From Cupriavidus pauculus (GTDB lineage: Bacteria; Pseudomonadota; Gammaproteobacteria; Burkholderiales; Burkholderiaceae), in contig NZ_CP033970.1 of the NCBI RefSeq assembly GCF_003854935.1, forward strand, positions 558,001 to 622,000: 64,000 bases of DNA. The letters run 5' to 3'. Positions 24,471 to 32,926 of this stretch are shown here, one piece after another. Position numbers and translations under genes: made by a program. The notes under the pieces were generated by a model. It was not told where the DNA came from. It saw only the letters and a program-made list of their open reading frames with translations, and searched no databases. Within the stretch, counting starts at the first letter, position 1, and each line of letters starts with the position of its first letter.

Positions 24471-25380
24471 GATTGTTGTTTCCCCTCTCCCGCATGGCGG
24501 GAGAGGGCTGGCGGCTCGCGGTGCTGGTATCGGCAATTTGCACCGCTTGCCCTCTCCCCCAGCCCCTCTCCCGCTTGCGGGAGAGGGGAGCAGACCCAGC
24601 GTGTTTGACAACACCTGAGCTTGACCGACCGATTGTTGTCTCCCCTCTCCCGCATGGCGGGAGAGGGGTCGGGGGAGAGGGCCGGCGGCTCGCGGTGCTG
24701 GTATCGGCAATTTGCACCGCTTGCCCTCTCCCCCAGCCCCTCTCCCGCGCGCGGGAGAGGGGAGCAGGCCCAGCGTGATTGATACACCTGAGCTTGACCG
24801 GCCGATTGTTGTCTCCCCTCTCCCGCACGGCGGGAGAGGGGTCGGGGGAGAGGGCCGGTGGCTCGCGGTGCTGGTATCGGCAATTTGCACCGCTTGCCCT
24901 CTCCCCCAGCCCCTCTCCCGCGCGCGGGAGAGGGGAGCAAACCCGGCGGTGTATTGAAACCGCCAAGTTGCGATTACCCATTGTTGTCTCCCCTCTCCCG
25001 CACGGCGGGAGAGGGGTCGGGGGAGAGGGCCGGCGGCTCGCGGTGCTGGTATCGGCAATTTGCACCGCTTGCCCTCACCCCCAGCCCCTCTCCCGCTTGC
25101 GGGAGAGGGGAGCAGGCCCAGCGTGTTTGACAACACCTGAGCTTGACCAACCGATTGTTGTCTCCCCTCTCCCGCATGGCGGGAGAGGGGTCGGGGGAGA
25201 GGGCCGGCGGTTCGCGGTGCTGGTATCGGCAATTTGCACTGCTTGCCCTCTCCCCCAGCCCCTCTCCCGCTTGCGGGAGAGGGGAGCAGGCCCGGCGGTG
25301 TATTGAAACCGCCAAGCTGCGATCACCCATTGTTGTCTCCCCTCTCCCGCACAGCGGGAGAGGGGCCGGGGGTGAGGGCC
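24471..25380. repeat. tandem array of about 174-bp units, each with two GC-rich palindromes
   Basis: Five full units plus a half unit, recognised by TTGTCTCCCCTCTCCCGC near 24476, 24636, 24809, 24984, 25158 and 25333 (periods 160, 173, 175, 174 and 175). Each unit has two strong inverted repeats, CCCCTCTCCCGC-N2-4-GCGGGAGAGGGG, separated by a constant segment with GCTCGCGGTGCTGGTATCGG. The first unit lacks about 14 bp. Between units two linker types are used: one with GTGTTTGACAACACCTGAGC (three times, one variant) and one with GGCGGTGTATTGAAACCGCC (twice), each itself a small hairpin. The array lies between the amidohydrolase and doxX genes and may act as a multiple terminator or REP-like element. 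An isolated copy of the palindrome is at 4.5 kb. Confidence 0.95.
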
Positions 25381-25449
25381 AGCGTCTCACATGCTGACCC
25401 CCGCAACCCGCCCCACCCCCAACCCGTTTTTCTTTTCCGGAGACCCGCC

Positions 25450-25866
25450 ATGCAAGTTTCTTCCTCATCGCCGACGGCAGCCGGTGCCAGCACGGGCTGG
25501 TTGCGCTGGATTGCCCTGCTGCTGCTTTGCGCGGCCTATCTGCAGGGCGGGCTCGTCAAGCTGTTCGATTTCCCCGGTGCCGTGGCCGAGATGCAGCACT
25601 TCGGGCTGGCGCCTGCCGTGCCGCTGGCGGCGGCGACCATTGCGCTGGAGCTGGCCGCGCCGGCCATGATCCTGCTGGGCGTGTATCGCTGGCTTGGCGC
25701 GCTGGCGCTGGCGGCCTTCACGCTGGCGGCCACGTTCATGGCCAACCGGTTCTGGAGCGCGCCGCCCGAGGCGCAGTTCATGCTGATGAATGCGTTCTTC
25801 GAGCACCTGGGCCTCGTCGGCGGCTTCCTGCTGGTGGCCTGGCACGACCTGCGGAGCCGGCCATGA
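25450..25866 (+). CDS. DoxX-family membrane protein
   Basis: A 138-residue inner-membrane protein with four hydrophobic helices (for example WIALLLLCAAYLQGGLVKLF and AMILLGVYRWLGALALAAFT). The segment LQGGLVKLFDFPGAVAEMQH is characteristic of DoxX proteins, associated with thiosulfate:quinone oxidoreductase-like or redox-stress functions. Start ATG 25450 follows a CCGGAGA ribosome-binding site. The stop overlaps the ATG of the following MFS gene by 4 nt, so they are translationally coupled. It is the first gene of a four-gene operon (DoxX, MFS, XapX, porin). Confidence 0.88.
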   Translation: MQVSSSSPTAAGASTGWLRWIALLLLCAAYLQGGLVKLFDFPGAVAEMQHFGLAPAVPLAAATIALELAAPAMILLGVYRWLGALALAAFTLAATFMANRFWSAPPEAQFMLMNAFFEHLGLVGGFLLVAWHDLRSRP

Positions 25867-27473
25867 CGCAGGCCGCTACCTCCGCCAAACCCGCCGGCTC
25901 GTTCGCGCCGCTGGCGCAGCCGACCTTCGCCGTGCTCTGGGCGGCCACCATCCTGGGCAACATCGGCAGCTTCATGCGCGACGTGGCCAGCGCGTGGCTG
26001 GCTACCGACCTGTCGACGTCGCCCGCCGCCGTGGCAACCATCCAGGCCGCGGCCACGCTGCCGGTCTTTCTGCTGGCGATTCCGGCCGGCGTGCTGTCCG
26101 ACATCCTGGACCGCCGCCGCTTCCTGATCGTGATCCAGGTGGCGCTGGCCGCCGTCAGCGGTACGCTGGCGTTCCTGGCATGGCAGGACGGCCTGACCAT
26201 CGAGATCCTGATCGCGCTGGCCTTTGCCGGCGGCATCGGCGCGGCGATGATGGGCCCGACATGGCAGTCGATCGTTCCCGAACTGGTGCCGCCCAGCACG
26301 CTGCGGCAGGCCGTGGCGCTGAACGCGCTGGGCGTGAACATCGCCCGTGCCATCGGGCCGGCCACGGGCGGCCTGCTGCTGGCCGCGTTCGGCGCGGCGG
26401 CCACCTATGGCGTGGACCTGCTTAGCTACGTGTTCGTGATTGCCGCGCTGATCTGGTGGAAGCGGCCGGCGCAGCCGACCGACCCGCTGCGCGAGCATTT
26501 CTTCAGCGCCTTCCGTGCCGGCCTGCGCTTCACGCGGGCGCACGGCAAGCTCCATATCGTGCTGCTGCGCGCGGCCGTGCATTTCGCGTTCGGCAGCAGC
26601 GTCTGGGCGCTGCTGCCCCTGGTGGCCAAGCAACTGCTGCACGGCGGCGCGGGCCTGTACGGGGTGCTGCTGGGCGCCGTGGGCGCCGGGGCCATCCTTG
26701 GCGCGCTGACGATGCCGATGCTGCAGAAGCGGCTCGATGGCGACGGCGTGGTGCTGGCATCGGCCATCGCCACGGCGGCGGTCATGGCCGGGCTGTCGTT
26801 CGCCCCGCCGGTCTGGCTGGCGCTGCCGCTGCTGCTGGTGCTGGGTGCGGCGTGGATTCTGGCGCTGACCACGCTGGGCGGCGCCGCGCAGGCCATCCTG
26901 CCGAACTGGGTGCGGGGCCGTGCGCTGGCCGTCTACCAGATGGTCTTCAACGGCGCGCTGGCCGGCGGCAGCCTGCTGTGGGGCTTTGTCGCGCAGGCCA
27001 TGGGCACGCCGCACGCGCTGCTGATCGCGGCGGGCGGGCTGGTGGTGGCCGCGCTGCTGCTGCACCGCATCCGCCTGCCGCGTGGCGAGGAAGACCTGGG
27101 TCCGGCCCGCCACTGGCCCGAGCCCGAGATGGCCGACGCCATCGGCCACGACCGCGGCCCGGTGATGATCCTGATCGAGTACTGCATTCCGGCCGCCAAC
27201 CGCGACGCCTTCCTGCGCGCCGTGCACCGGCTGTCCGAAGAACGGCTGCGCGATGGCGCGTTCAGCTGGGGCGTGATGGAGGACCCGGCCAACCCCGAGC
27301 TGCTGACCGAGTGGTTCCTGGTGGAGTCGTGGGCCGAACACCTGCGCCAGCACCGCCGCGTGCCCAACGCCGACGCCGACCTGCAGCGCGACGTGGCCGG
27401 CTTCCACGTCGCCAGCGAGCCGCCACGCGTGCGCCACCTGCTGGGCGTGGGGCTGCCGCCGGCATCGCGCTGA
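25863..27473 (+). CDS. MFS exporter (EntS-like) fused to C-terminal ABM-like domain
   Basis: A 536-residue major-facilitator transporter of the EntS-like MFS_3 family. Twelve helices occupy about residues 15-410. MFS motif A is visible as GVLSDILDRRRFLI near residue 80, and the second-half cytosolic loops as MLQKRLDGD. After the last helix (about 415) there is a soluble module of roughly 110 residues that starts with GPVMILIEYCIPAANRDAFL and continues with LLTEWFLVESWAEHLRQHR, resembling ABM ferredoxin-like domains. Such fusions suggest that the exported compound is bound or modified at the cytosolic face. The start overlaps the doxX stop. Confidence 0.9.
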   Translation: MTQAATSAKPAGSFAPLAQPTFAVLWAATILGNIGSFMRDVASAWLATDLSTSPAAVATIQAAATLPVFLLAIPAGVLSDILDRRRFLIVIQVALAAVSGTLAFLAWQDGLTIEILIALAFAGGIGAAMMGPTWQSIVPELVPPSTLRQAVALNALGVNIARAIGPATGGLLLAAFGAAATYGVDLLSYVFVIAALIWWKRPAQPTDPLREHFFSAFRAGLRFTRAHGKLHIVLLRAAVHFAFGSSVWALLPLVAKQLLHGGAGLYGVLLGAVGAGAILGALTMPMLQKRLDGDGVVLASAIATAAVMAGLSFAPPVWLALPLLLVLGAAWILALTTLGGAAQAILPNWVRGRALAVYQMVFNGALAGGSLLWGFVAQAMGTPHALLIAAGGLVVAALLLHRIRLPRGEEDLGPARHWPEPEMADAIGHDRGPVMILIEYCIPAANRDAFLRAVHRLSEERLRDGAFSWGVMEDPANPELLTEWFLVESWAEHLRQHRRVPNADADLQRDVAGFHVASEPPRVRHLLGVGLPPASR

Positions 27474-27501
27474 CCCTTTTCCGACATAGCGAGAACCAAC
27501 C

Positions 27502-27780
27502 ATGAAGATCTACCTTGTTTCCCTGGCCGCCGGCGTGCTGGTCGGCGTCATCTACGCCCTGCTGCAGGTGCGCTCGCCCGCGCCGCCCGCCGTGGCGCTG
27601 CTGGGCCTGCTGGGCATGCTGATCGGCGAGCAGGTCGTGCCGCCCATCAAGCGCATGATCGCCGGCGAGCCGGTCAGCGTGGCATGGTTCCATGCCGAGT
27701 GCGTGCCGAAGATCACCGGCACGCCGGGTCCGCTGGTGGCAGCCAACGACAAGAAGGCGGGCGATGCGTCGACGCACTGA
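27502..27780 (+). CDS. XapX-domain small membrane protein
   Basis: A 92-residue protein of the XapX (DUF1427) family, small two-helix inner-membrane proteins of unknown role. Helix 1 is LVSLAAGVLVGVIYALLQV and helix 2 is AVALLGLLGMLIGEQVVPPI, joined by the family motif RSPAPPA. After the helices comes a soluble tail with AWFHAECVPKITGTPG. Start ATG 27502 has a GAGAACC leader. Its 3' end overlaps the porin gene by 17 nt. XapX genes are often found in Burkholderiaceae next to hydrolases and MFS genes, as here. Confidence 0.85.
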   Translation: MKIYLVSLAAGVLVGVIYALLQVRSPAPPAVALLGLLGMLIGEQVVPPIKRMIAGEPVSVAWFHAECVPKITGTPGPLVAANDKKAGDASTH

Positions 27781-28885
27781 AGCATCCACGCGCGGGCGCG
27801 TCGGCGTACCCCTCGCGCTGGCCGCGGCCAGCCTGGCCTCGACGCCCGCGCTGGCCGGCACCGTCACCGTCTACGGCCGCCTGAACACCGCCATCGAATA
27901 CTCGCGGGCCAGCGCGGCCACCGACGGCACGTCGCTGGGCAGCGTGGTGCGGCAGACCAACAACCGCTCGGTATGGGGCCTGCGCGGCGAGGAGGAACTG
28001 GGCGGCTCGCTGAAGGCGCTCTGGCAGATCGAGAGCAACCTGTCGGTCGACAACGGCCAGGGCGGCATTGCCACGCGCAATTCCCGGATCGGGCTGCAGG
28101 GCGACTACGGGCTGCTGTTCATGGGCCACTGGCACACGCCGTACACCGAGTCGACCATGGCGTACGACCCGTACTACCCGACGACGGCCGGCTACATGGC
28201 GCTGATCGGCAACGGGTCCACGTCGACCTCCGACAACGTGCAGGACACCAGTTCGTTCGACCGGCGCCAGAAGAACATCGTGCAGTACCGCTCGCCGCAG
28301 CTTGCCGGCGTCAGCGTGTGGCTGGGCTGGGGGCTGCCCGAGGAAAAGACCACGGTGGCGCGCAACCCCGCGCTGTACTCGGCCGCGGTGGTCTACGACA
28401 AGGGCCCGCTAAACGCGACCGTGGCGTACGAGATCCACCAGCACTACCAGGCGGCCGGCCGCAACGACGACGCGCTGAAGGTGGGCGTGGCGTACCAGCT
28501 CTTCAAGGGCACGCGGATCTCGGCGCTGTACGAGCACCTGCACTACCGCACCGACAGCGGCGACCTGCAGCGCAACGGCTACTACGCGTCGCTGGTGCAG
28601 CAGCTTGGGCCGGGCAGCCTGCGGGTGGGCTTTGCGCTGGCGGCCAACGGCACGGGGTCGTCGACCGATACGGTCGGCTTCTTCCGCAGCGGCGCGGAAA
28701 CCGGCGCCACGCAGTTCACGGTGGGCTACGACTACCCGCTGTCCCGGCGCACGGCGCTGTTTGCGTACTACAGCCGCATCCAGAACCGGCGCAACGCGGT
28801 CTACGACTTCGCCATCAACGAGCTGGGGGTGAACGCCGGGGCCGACCCGCAGACCTTCGCGCTGGGCATGCGGCACAACTTCTGA
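27764..28885 (+). CDS. Gram-negative porin (Omp32/PhoE-like)
   Basis: A 373-residue general porin. After a signal peptide (VPLALAAASLASTPALA) it starts with TVTVYGRLNTAIEYSRA, a standard first beta-strand of betaproteobacterial porins. It includes the family blocks SVWGLRGEEELGGSLKALWQ, FDRRQKNIVQYRSPQLAGV and the C-terminal strand FALGMRHNF ending in Phe as needed for Bam recognition. Sixteen amphipathic strands are plausible. The chosen ATG at 27764 lies inside the end of the XapX gene (17-nt overlap), so it is the last gene of the DoxX-MFS-XapX-porin operon. The porin could supply the outer-membrane pathway for the exporter's substrate, but this is inference. Confidence 0.92.
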   Translation: MRRRTEASTRGRVGVPLALAAASLASTPALAGTVTVYGRLNTAIEYSRASAATDGTSLGSVVRQTNNRSVWGLRGEEELGGSLKALWQIESNLSVDNGQGGIATRNSRIGLQGDYGLLFMGHWHTPYTESTMAYDPYYPTTAGYMALIGNGSTSTSDNVQDTSSFDRRQKNIVQYRSPQLAGVSVWLGWGLPEEKTTVARNPALYSAAVVYDKGPLNATVAYEIHQHYQAAGRNDDALKVGVAYQLFKGTRISALYEHLHYRTDSGDLQRNGYYASLVQQLGPGSLRVGFALAANGTGSSTDTVGFFRSGAETGATQFTVGYDYPLSRRTALFAYYSRIQNRRNAVYDFAINELGVNAGADPQTFALGMRHNF

Positions 28886-28911
28886 TCCCGGTGCACGCTC
28901 GGCGCGTCACT

Positions 28912-28968
28912 GATACGTTGGTATCGGCGGCGCGCCGTGTCGGCGGGGCGCTGACAATACCACCGTAT
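28912..28968. promoter_or_regulatory. two ATAC-N4-GTAT inverted repeats upstream of the receiver gene
   Basis: GATAC-GTTG-GTATC (28912-28925) and ATAC-CACC-GTAT (28957-28968) are perfect inverted repeats whose centres are 44 bp apart, about four helical turns. They lie 80-135 nt upstream of the TTG start of the receiver-only regulator. This geometry is what a dimeric NarL/FixJ-type regulator would need. The binding protein is inferred, not shown. Confidence 0.5.
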
Positions 28969-29045
28969 GATATGGGCCGCGTCCGGGCGCGATTATGCTG
29001 CGGGGCTGGCGGTGCCGCGCGTCGCCCCACTACAGAGGAACCTGA

Positions 29046-29420
29046 TTGACTGCCACCCCCGTGATCGCCATCGTCGACGACGACGCTTCCGTCCGGCAAG
29101 CCATGGGGCGGCTGGTGCGCTCGCTGGACATGGCCGCCGAGCTGTACGACGGCGGGCCCGGGCTGCTGGCGTCCCCGTCGCTGGCCGGCATCGACTGCGT
29201 GATCACCGACGTTCAGATGCCCGCGATGAACGGCTTTGCGCTCTGCAACGCACTGCGGGCTGGCGACCACCGCATGCCCGTGATCTTCATGACCGCGTTC
29301 GTGTGGGACGGCTACGCCCAGCGCGCCCGCGACGCCGGCGCCACCTGCTTCCTGACCAAGCCGTTCCACGACACCGAGATCATTGCCTGCATCGAGCACG
29401 CGCTGCGCGGGCCCGGCTAG
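29046..29420 (+). CDS. receiver-only response regulator
   Basis: A 124-residue single-domain response regulator (CheY-like length). The acidic pair is in IAIVDDDASV, the phospho-acceptor Asp in CVITDVQMPAMNGF, the Thr in VIFMTAFVWDG and the Lys in FLTKPFHDTE. No output domain follows; the stop comes directly after the fold. The start is a TTG at 29046 with GAGGAA seven bases upstream; there is no ATG at the expected place. It sits between the porin gene and poxB and may be a phosphate sink or connector for the two full-length FixJ-type regulators flanking this region; that role is inference. Confidence 0.87.
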   Translation: MTATPVIAIVDDDASVRQAMGRLVRSLDMAAELYDGGPGLLASPSLAGIDCVITDVQMPAMNGFALCNALRAGDHRMPVIFMTAFVWDGYAQRARDAGATCFLTKPFHDTEIIACIEHALRGPG

Positions 29421-29484
29421 CCACGCCGTGCGAATCCGGAACGCCGCGCGCCGGGGCGGAACCCGTGCCCGCCGGCGCGGCGTA

Positions 29485-29523
29485 GCCTGTGGAATCTTTC
29501 GCCGCCGCGCGAATCCCACAGGC
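29485..29523. promoter_or_regulatory. dyad GCCTGTGG...CCACAGGC in the poxB leader
   Basis: Perfect 8-bp inverted repeat with a 23-bp spacer, 27 nt before the poxB ATG and just ahead of the AAGGAG Shine-Dalgarno. The inner flanks (AATC / GAAT) are also partly symmetrical. It could be an operator or an mRNA hairpin controlling poxB translation. Confidence 0.4.
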
Positions 29524-29549
29524 ATCCCCAACCGGACAAGGAGCACAGC

Positions 29550-31280
29550 ATGGCCACGGAGAACGCAGCCGACCTGATTACCTCGGTGCTACATGGCGTG
29601 GGCGTCCGCCGCATCTACGGCGTCGTCGGCGACAGCCTCAACGGGCTGACCGAATCGCTGCGCCGGCGCGGCGACATCGACTGGATCCACACGCGGCACG
29701 AGGAAACGGCAGCGTTCGCGGCCGGCGCCGAGGCGCACCTGACCGGCGAACTGGCGGTCTGCGCCGGCAGCTGCGGGCCAGGCAACCTGCACTTGATCAA
29801 CGGGCTGTTCGACTGCCACCGCTCGCGCGTGCCGGTGCTGGCCATCGCCGCCCACATCCCCAGCGCCGAGATCGGCCGCAACTACTTCCAGGAAACCCAC
29901 CCCGAGCAACTGTTCCGCGAATGCAGCCACTACTGCGAACTGGTGAGCAGCGTGGAGCAGTTGCCGGGCGTGCTGGAAACGGCCATCCGCACCGCCGTGG
30001 GCCGCCGCGGCGTGGCCGTGATCGTGATTCCGGGCGACGTGGCGCTGCGCGCGGCCACGGCCGCGCTGTCGGCACCGGCGTCGATGGCGCTGCCGGCGCC
30101 CGTGGTGGTGCCCCACGCCGCGTCGCTCGACGCGCTGGCGCACCTGCTGCGCGACAGCCGCCGCACGACGCTGCTGTGCGGGCGCGGCTGCGCCGGCGCG
30201 CACGACCAGGTGGTGCGGCTGGCCGAGACGCTGAAGGCGCCGGTCGTCCACGCGCTGGGCGGCAAGGAGTACATCGAGTACGACAACCCGTACGACGTCG
30301 GCATGACCGGCCTGATCGGCTTCAGCTCCGGCTACCACGCGATGCAGAACTGCGACACGCTGGTCATGCTCGGCACCGACTTTCCCTACCGGCAGTTCTA
30401 TCCCACCGACGCCCGCGTGGTGCAGGTGGACGTGCGGCCCGAGAACCTGGGCCGCCGCACGCGGCTGGACCTGGGCCTGGTGGGTGACGTGGCCGCCACG
30501 CTCGACGCGCTGCAGCCGCGCCTGGCGCCGCAGGCCGACACCGCCCACCTGGACGCCAGCGTGCGCCACTACCGCGAGGCCCGCCAGCAGCTTGACGACC
30601 TGGCCACCGGCGACAGCGGCCGCAAGCCCATCCATCCGCAATACCTGGCGCGGCTGCTCAGCGAGCAGGCCGACGAGGATGCCGTCTTCACGTTCGACGT
30701 GGGCACGCCGACGATCTGGGCCGCGCGCTACCTGCGCATGAACGGCCGGCGGCGGCTGATCGGGTCGCTGGCCCATGGCTCGATGGCCAACGCGCTGCCG
30801 CAGGCCATCGGCGCGCAGGCCGCGTTTCCGGACCGGCAGGTGATAAGCCTGTCTGGCGACGGCGGCTTTGCGATGCTGATGGGCGATTTCCTGACGCTGG
30901 TGCAGCAGGGGCTGCCGGTAAAGGTGGTGATCTTCAACAACAGCGTGCTGGGCTTCGTGGCGCTGGAGATGAAGGCGTCCGGCCTGCTGGAGACCGGCAC
31001 GTCGCTGCAGAACCCCGATTTCGCGGCCATGGCGCGCGCCGTCGGCGTGCACGCCCAGCGCGTGGAAGACCCGCTGCTGCTGCCCGAGGCCGTGGCGATG
31101 ATGCTGGCGCACGACGGCCCCGCGCTGCTCGACGTGGTGACCAACACGCAGGAACTGGCGATGCCGCCCGCGCTGAAGGCCGAGCAGGTCAAGGGTTTCA
31201 GCCTGTGGGCGCTGAAGGCGGTCATGAACGGCCGCGCGGACGAACTGGTGGAACTGGCGAAGACCAACCTGCTGCGATAG
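29550..31280 (+). CDS. poxB: PoxB-type pyruvate:quinone oxidoreductase (ThDP/FAD)
   Basis: A 576-residue thiamine-diphosphate enzyme matching the length of E. coli PoxB, which oxidatively decarboxylates pyruvate to acetate and CO2 and passes electrons to membrane quinone. The catalytic Glu lies in [15 protein letters not shown] (near residue 50). The FAD/middle domain is at about 185-340. The ThDP motif is [20 protein letters not shown] near 430. The PoxB-specific C-terminus reads [20 protein letters not shown] and ends AKTNLLR, the region that acts in membrane activation. Start ATG 29550 has AAGGAGC. In other bacteria poxB is induced by stationary phase and stress. Here it is flanked by response-regulator genes. 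Confidence 0.92.
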   Translation: MATENAADLITSVLHGVGVRRIYGVVGDSLNGLTESLRRRGDIDWIHTRHEETAAFAAGAEAHLTGELAVCAGSCGPGNLHLINGLFDCHRSRVPVLAIAAHIPSAEIGRNYFQETHPEQLFRECSHYCELVSSVEQLPGVLETAIRTAVGRRGVAVIVIPGDVALRAATAALSAPASMALPAPVVVPHAASLDALAHLLRDSRRTTLLCGRGCAGAHDQVVRLAETLKAPVVHALGGKEYIEYDNPYDVGMTGLIGFSSGYHAMQNCDTLVMLGTDFPYRQFYPTDARVVQVDVRPENLGRRTRLDLGLVGDVAATLDALQPRLAPQADTAHLDASVRHYREARQQLDDLATGDSGRKPIHPQYLARLLSEQADEDAVFTFDVGTPTIWAARYLRMNGRRRLIGSLAHGSMANALPQAIGAQAAFPDRQVISLSGDGGFAMLMGDFLTLVQQGLPVKVVIFNNSVLGFVALEMKASGLLETGTSLQNPDFAAMARAVGVHAQRVEDPLLLPEAVAMMLAHDGPALLDVVTNTQELAMPPALKAEQVKGFSLWALKAVMNGRADELVELAKTNLLR

Positions 31281-31295
31281 GCGGGAGCCGCCGGG

Positions 31296-31988
31296 TCAGT
31301 CGCCGGCGGCGGTCGCGCCGGCGCGCCGGGCGCGGGGCGTCACCAGCCCCAGCGCCTGGGCCATCAGGATCAGGTCGGCAAACGTGCGCGCGGCCATCTT
31401 GCGCATGGCCTGCCCCCGGTAGATCTTGACCGTGGCCTGGCTGATGCCGAGTTCATCGGCCACTTCCTTGTTCATCAGGCCGTGCACCAGCAGCTTCATG
31501 ACCTCCTGCTCGCGGCCGGTCAGCGCGCCAAAGCGCTCGCGGAGCTGCTGGGTCTGGGAACGCGCCTGGCGGCGCAGGCGGTCGCGCTGCAGCGCCTCGT
31601 TCACGGCGTCCAGCAGGTCCTGCTCGCGGAAGGGCTTGGCGATGAAGTTGACGGCGCCGGCCTTCATGGCCGCCACGGTCATCGCCACGTCGCCGTAGCC
31701 GGTGATGAACACGATGGAAGCGGTGCGGCCGGCCAGGTTCAGGTGGCTCTGCAGGTCCAGCCCGCTGGCGCCACGCAGCCGCACATCCAGCACGATGCAG
31801 GTGGGCTGGTCCGGAAAGCCGTGGGCCAGCAGTTCCTCGCCCGAGGCGAACGCCAGGCTGGCCAGCCCCACCGAGCGGAACAGGCCCGACAGCGCACGCC
31901 GCACGTCGTCGTCATCGTCCACGACGAGCACGAGCCCGTCGGCGGCGTCTTCGGCCGGTTCGCGCAACATGGCGGCACTGCTGGTCAT
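31296..31988 (-). CDS. FixJ/NarL-type response regulator (second paralogue)
   Basis: A 230-residue response regulator. The receiver (about 10-130) has LVLVVDDDDDVRRAL, the phospho-acceptor in CIVLDVRLRG, IVFITGYGDVAMT and FIAKPFREQDLLD. The LuxR-type output domain (about 150-215) has FGALTGREQEVMKLLVHGLM and ISQATVKIYRGQAMRKMAAR. It is strongly similar along its length to the regulator at 20.3-20.9 kb. Start ATG 31988 follows GAGAG; an in-frame ATG at 32006 is the alternative. It converges on poxB with a 15-nt gap, and no sensor kinase is visible. The kinase must be encoded elsewhere, or the regulator is activated by an orphan route. Confidence 0.9.
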   Translation of the reverse strand: MTSSAAMLREPAEDAADGLVLVVDDDDDVRRALSGLFRSVGLASLAFASGEELLAHGFPDQPTCIVLDVRLRGASGLDLQSHLNLAGRTASIVFITGYGDVAMTVAAMKAGAVNFIAKPFREQDLLDAVNEALQRDRLRRQARSQTQQLRERFGALTGREQEVMKLLVHGLMNKEVADELGISQATVKIYRGQAMRKMAARTFADLILMAQALGLVTPRARRAGATAAGD

Positions 31989-32189
31989 CTGGCTCTCACT
32001 CTGCATTCAGGGGCACCGCGCCGGGGCGCGGTCGGGACGGACCATGCACGACCCGATGGCCGACATTGCACGAGGATGCGCTGGATTTGCCGGCAACGGC
32101 CGCAAACCGGCATCGTTCCGCCCGATGCGAAGCGGGATTATCGGCGCTTTCCGCGAGATTGCCAACGACGGCGGGCCGGTCAGGCCGCC

Positions 32190-32429
32190 CTAGACGGCCT
32201 CCAGCGCCCGGCTCAGCGTGTAGGCGGTGCGCACCGCCACGTCGAACGACCGGTCGCAGGCCAGCTCGCGCCCGGCCACGGTGATGTGCCACCAGTCTCG
32301 GGTGCGCTCGCAGCTCAGGCGGTGCTCCTCCATCTGGTCCGAAAACCAGCGCCACAACCGCGCGTCCTGGCTCGACGCGGACGCCGCCGCGCGCAGCCGG
32401 ACCATTTCGAGGCCATTCGATTGGTTCAT
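32190..32429 (-). CDS. 79-residue protein of unknown function
   Basis: A short ORF with a strong Shine-Dalgarno (GGGGAGAA, 6 nt before ATG 32429). The product begins MNQSNGLEMVRLRAAASASS and has a Trp-rich middle (ARLWRWFSDQMEEHRL and TRDWWHITVAG), with mixed charge and no signal peptide or membrane helix. I do not recognise the family. It lies on the minus strand upstream of the second FixJ-type regulator gene (201 bp away) and may be cotranscribed with it. The long upstream spacer on its other side carries ATAC/GTAT motifs. Confidence 0.6.
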   Translation of the reverse strand: MNQSNGLEMVRLRAAASASSQDARLWRWFSDQMEEHRLSCERTRDWWHITVAGRELACDRSFDVAVRTAYTLSRALEAV

Positions 32430-32926
32430 GTGCTTTCTCCCCGGAGCCAACGCCCGCGTGCCCCGTGAGCACATGGTAGGCAGGCGGGGCGCATGTGTGC
32501 ATCGCCCGTTGGTTCGACCGCCGTAGCGCGTCGGCGTGGCAGTGTCATACCAAAGTCGTATCGCGGCGGCGGCGCCGGGGCCCGCCCGCCACCCCGCCCG
32601 GGCCGCCCTTTTTGTATCGGCGTGCCCCAGCGGGGCGGCCAAATACATTGCGATACAAAACCGGGCCAGTCCGACACATGCCGCCTGCGGGGGGCCCCTA
32701 GACTCACTGCCAACAAGCCGCCCGCTGCCGGGCGCGCCGCCCGGATCGGCGCCCTGGCGTGCCATTCGGAAAGCAGTGGTCCCGGGTCTATATCGCCGTG
32801 GCCGCCGGGGCGCTACACAGCATAGGTCGGTCTTGCATCGGCCGTGACCCGAATGTTTCACGTACCCGGCGCCGTGGCGCCGCATCGCAGTACAACGCCT
32901 GCGTCTGGACGCAAAAAGGAGAAATC
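32430..32926. promoter_or_regulatory. 497-bp divergent spacer with ATAC/GTAT motifs
   Basis: No gene is visible between the 79-residue ORF and the Tat-exported hydrolase. The spacer holds ATACCAAAGTCGTAT (32547-32561) and a perfect 9-bp inverted repeat TTTGTATCG / CGATACAAA (32611-32619 and 32651-32659) enclosing a GC-rich hairpin. The right arm is part of ATACATTGCGATAC, which also occurs at 20.26 kb. These motifs probably form a shared operator system. A further A/T-poor stretch up to 32926 contains the hydrolase leader with AAAAGGAGAAATC as its ribosome-binding site. Confidence 0.5.

Noticed and set aside
24141-25378. Open frames through the repeat array encoding repeated Pro/Arg/Glu/Gly segments
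   Set aside because: They are translations of the palindromic DNA repeats, exist in several frames on both strands, and lack ribosome-binding sites.
24471-25380. Resemblance of the array to a CRISPR locus
   Set aside because: The units are about 174 bp, palindromic, with repeated rather than unique linkers, and no cas genes are present.
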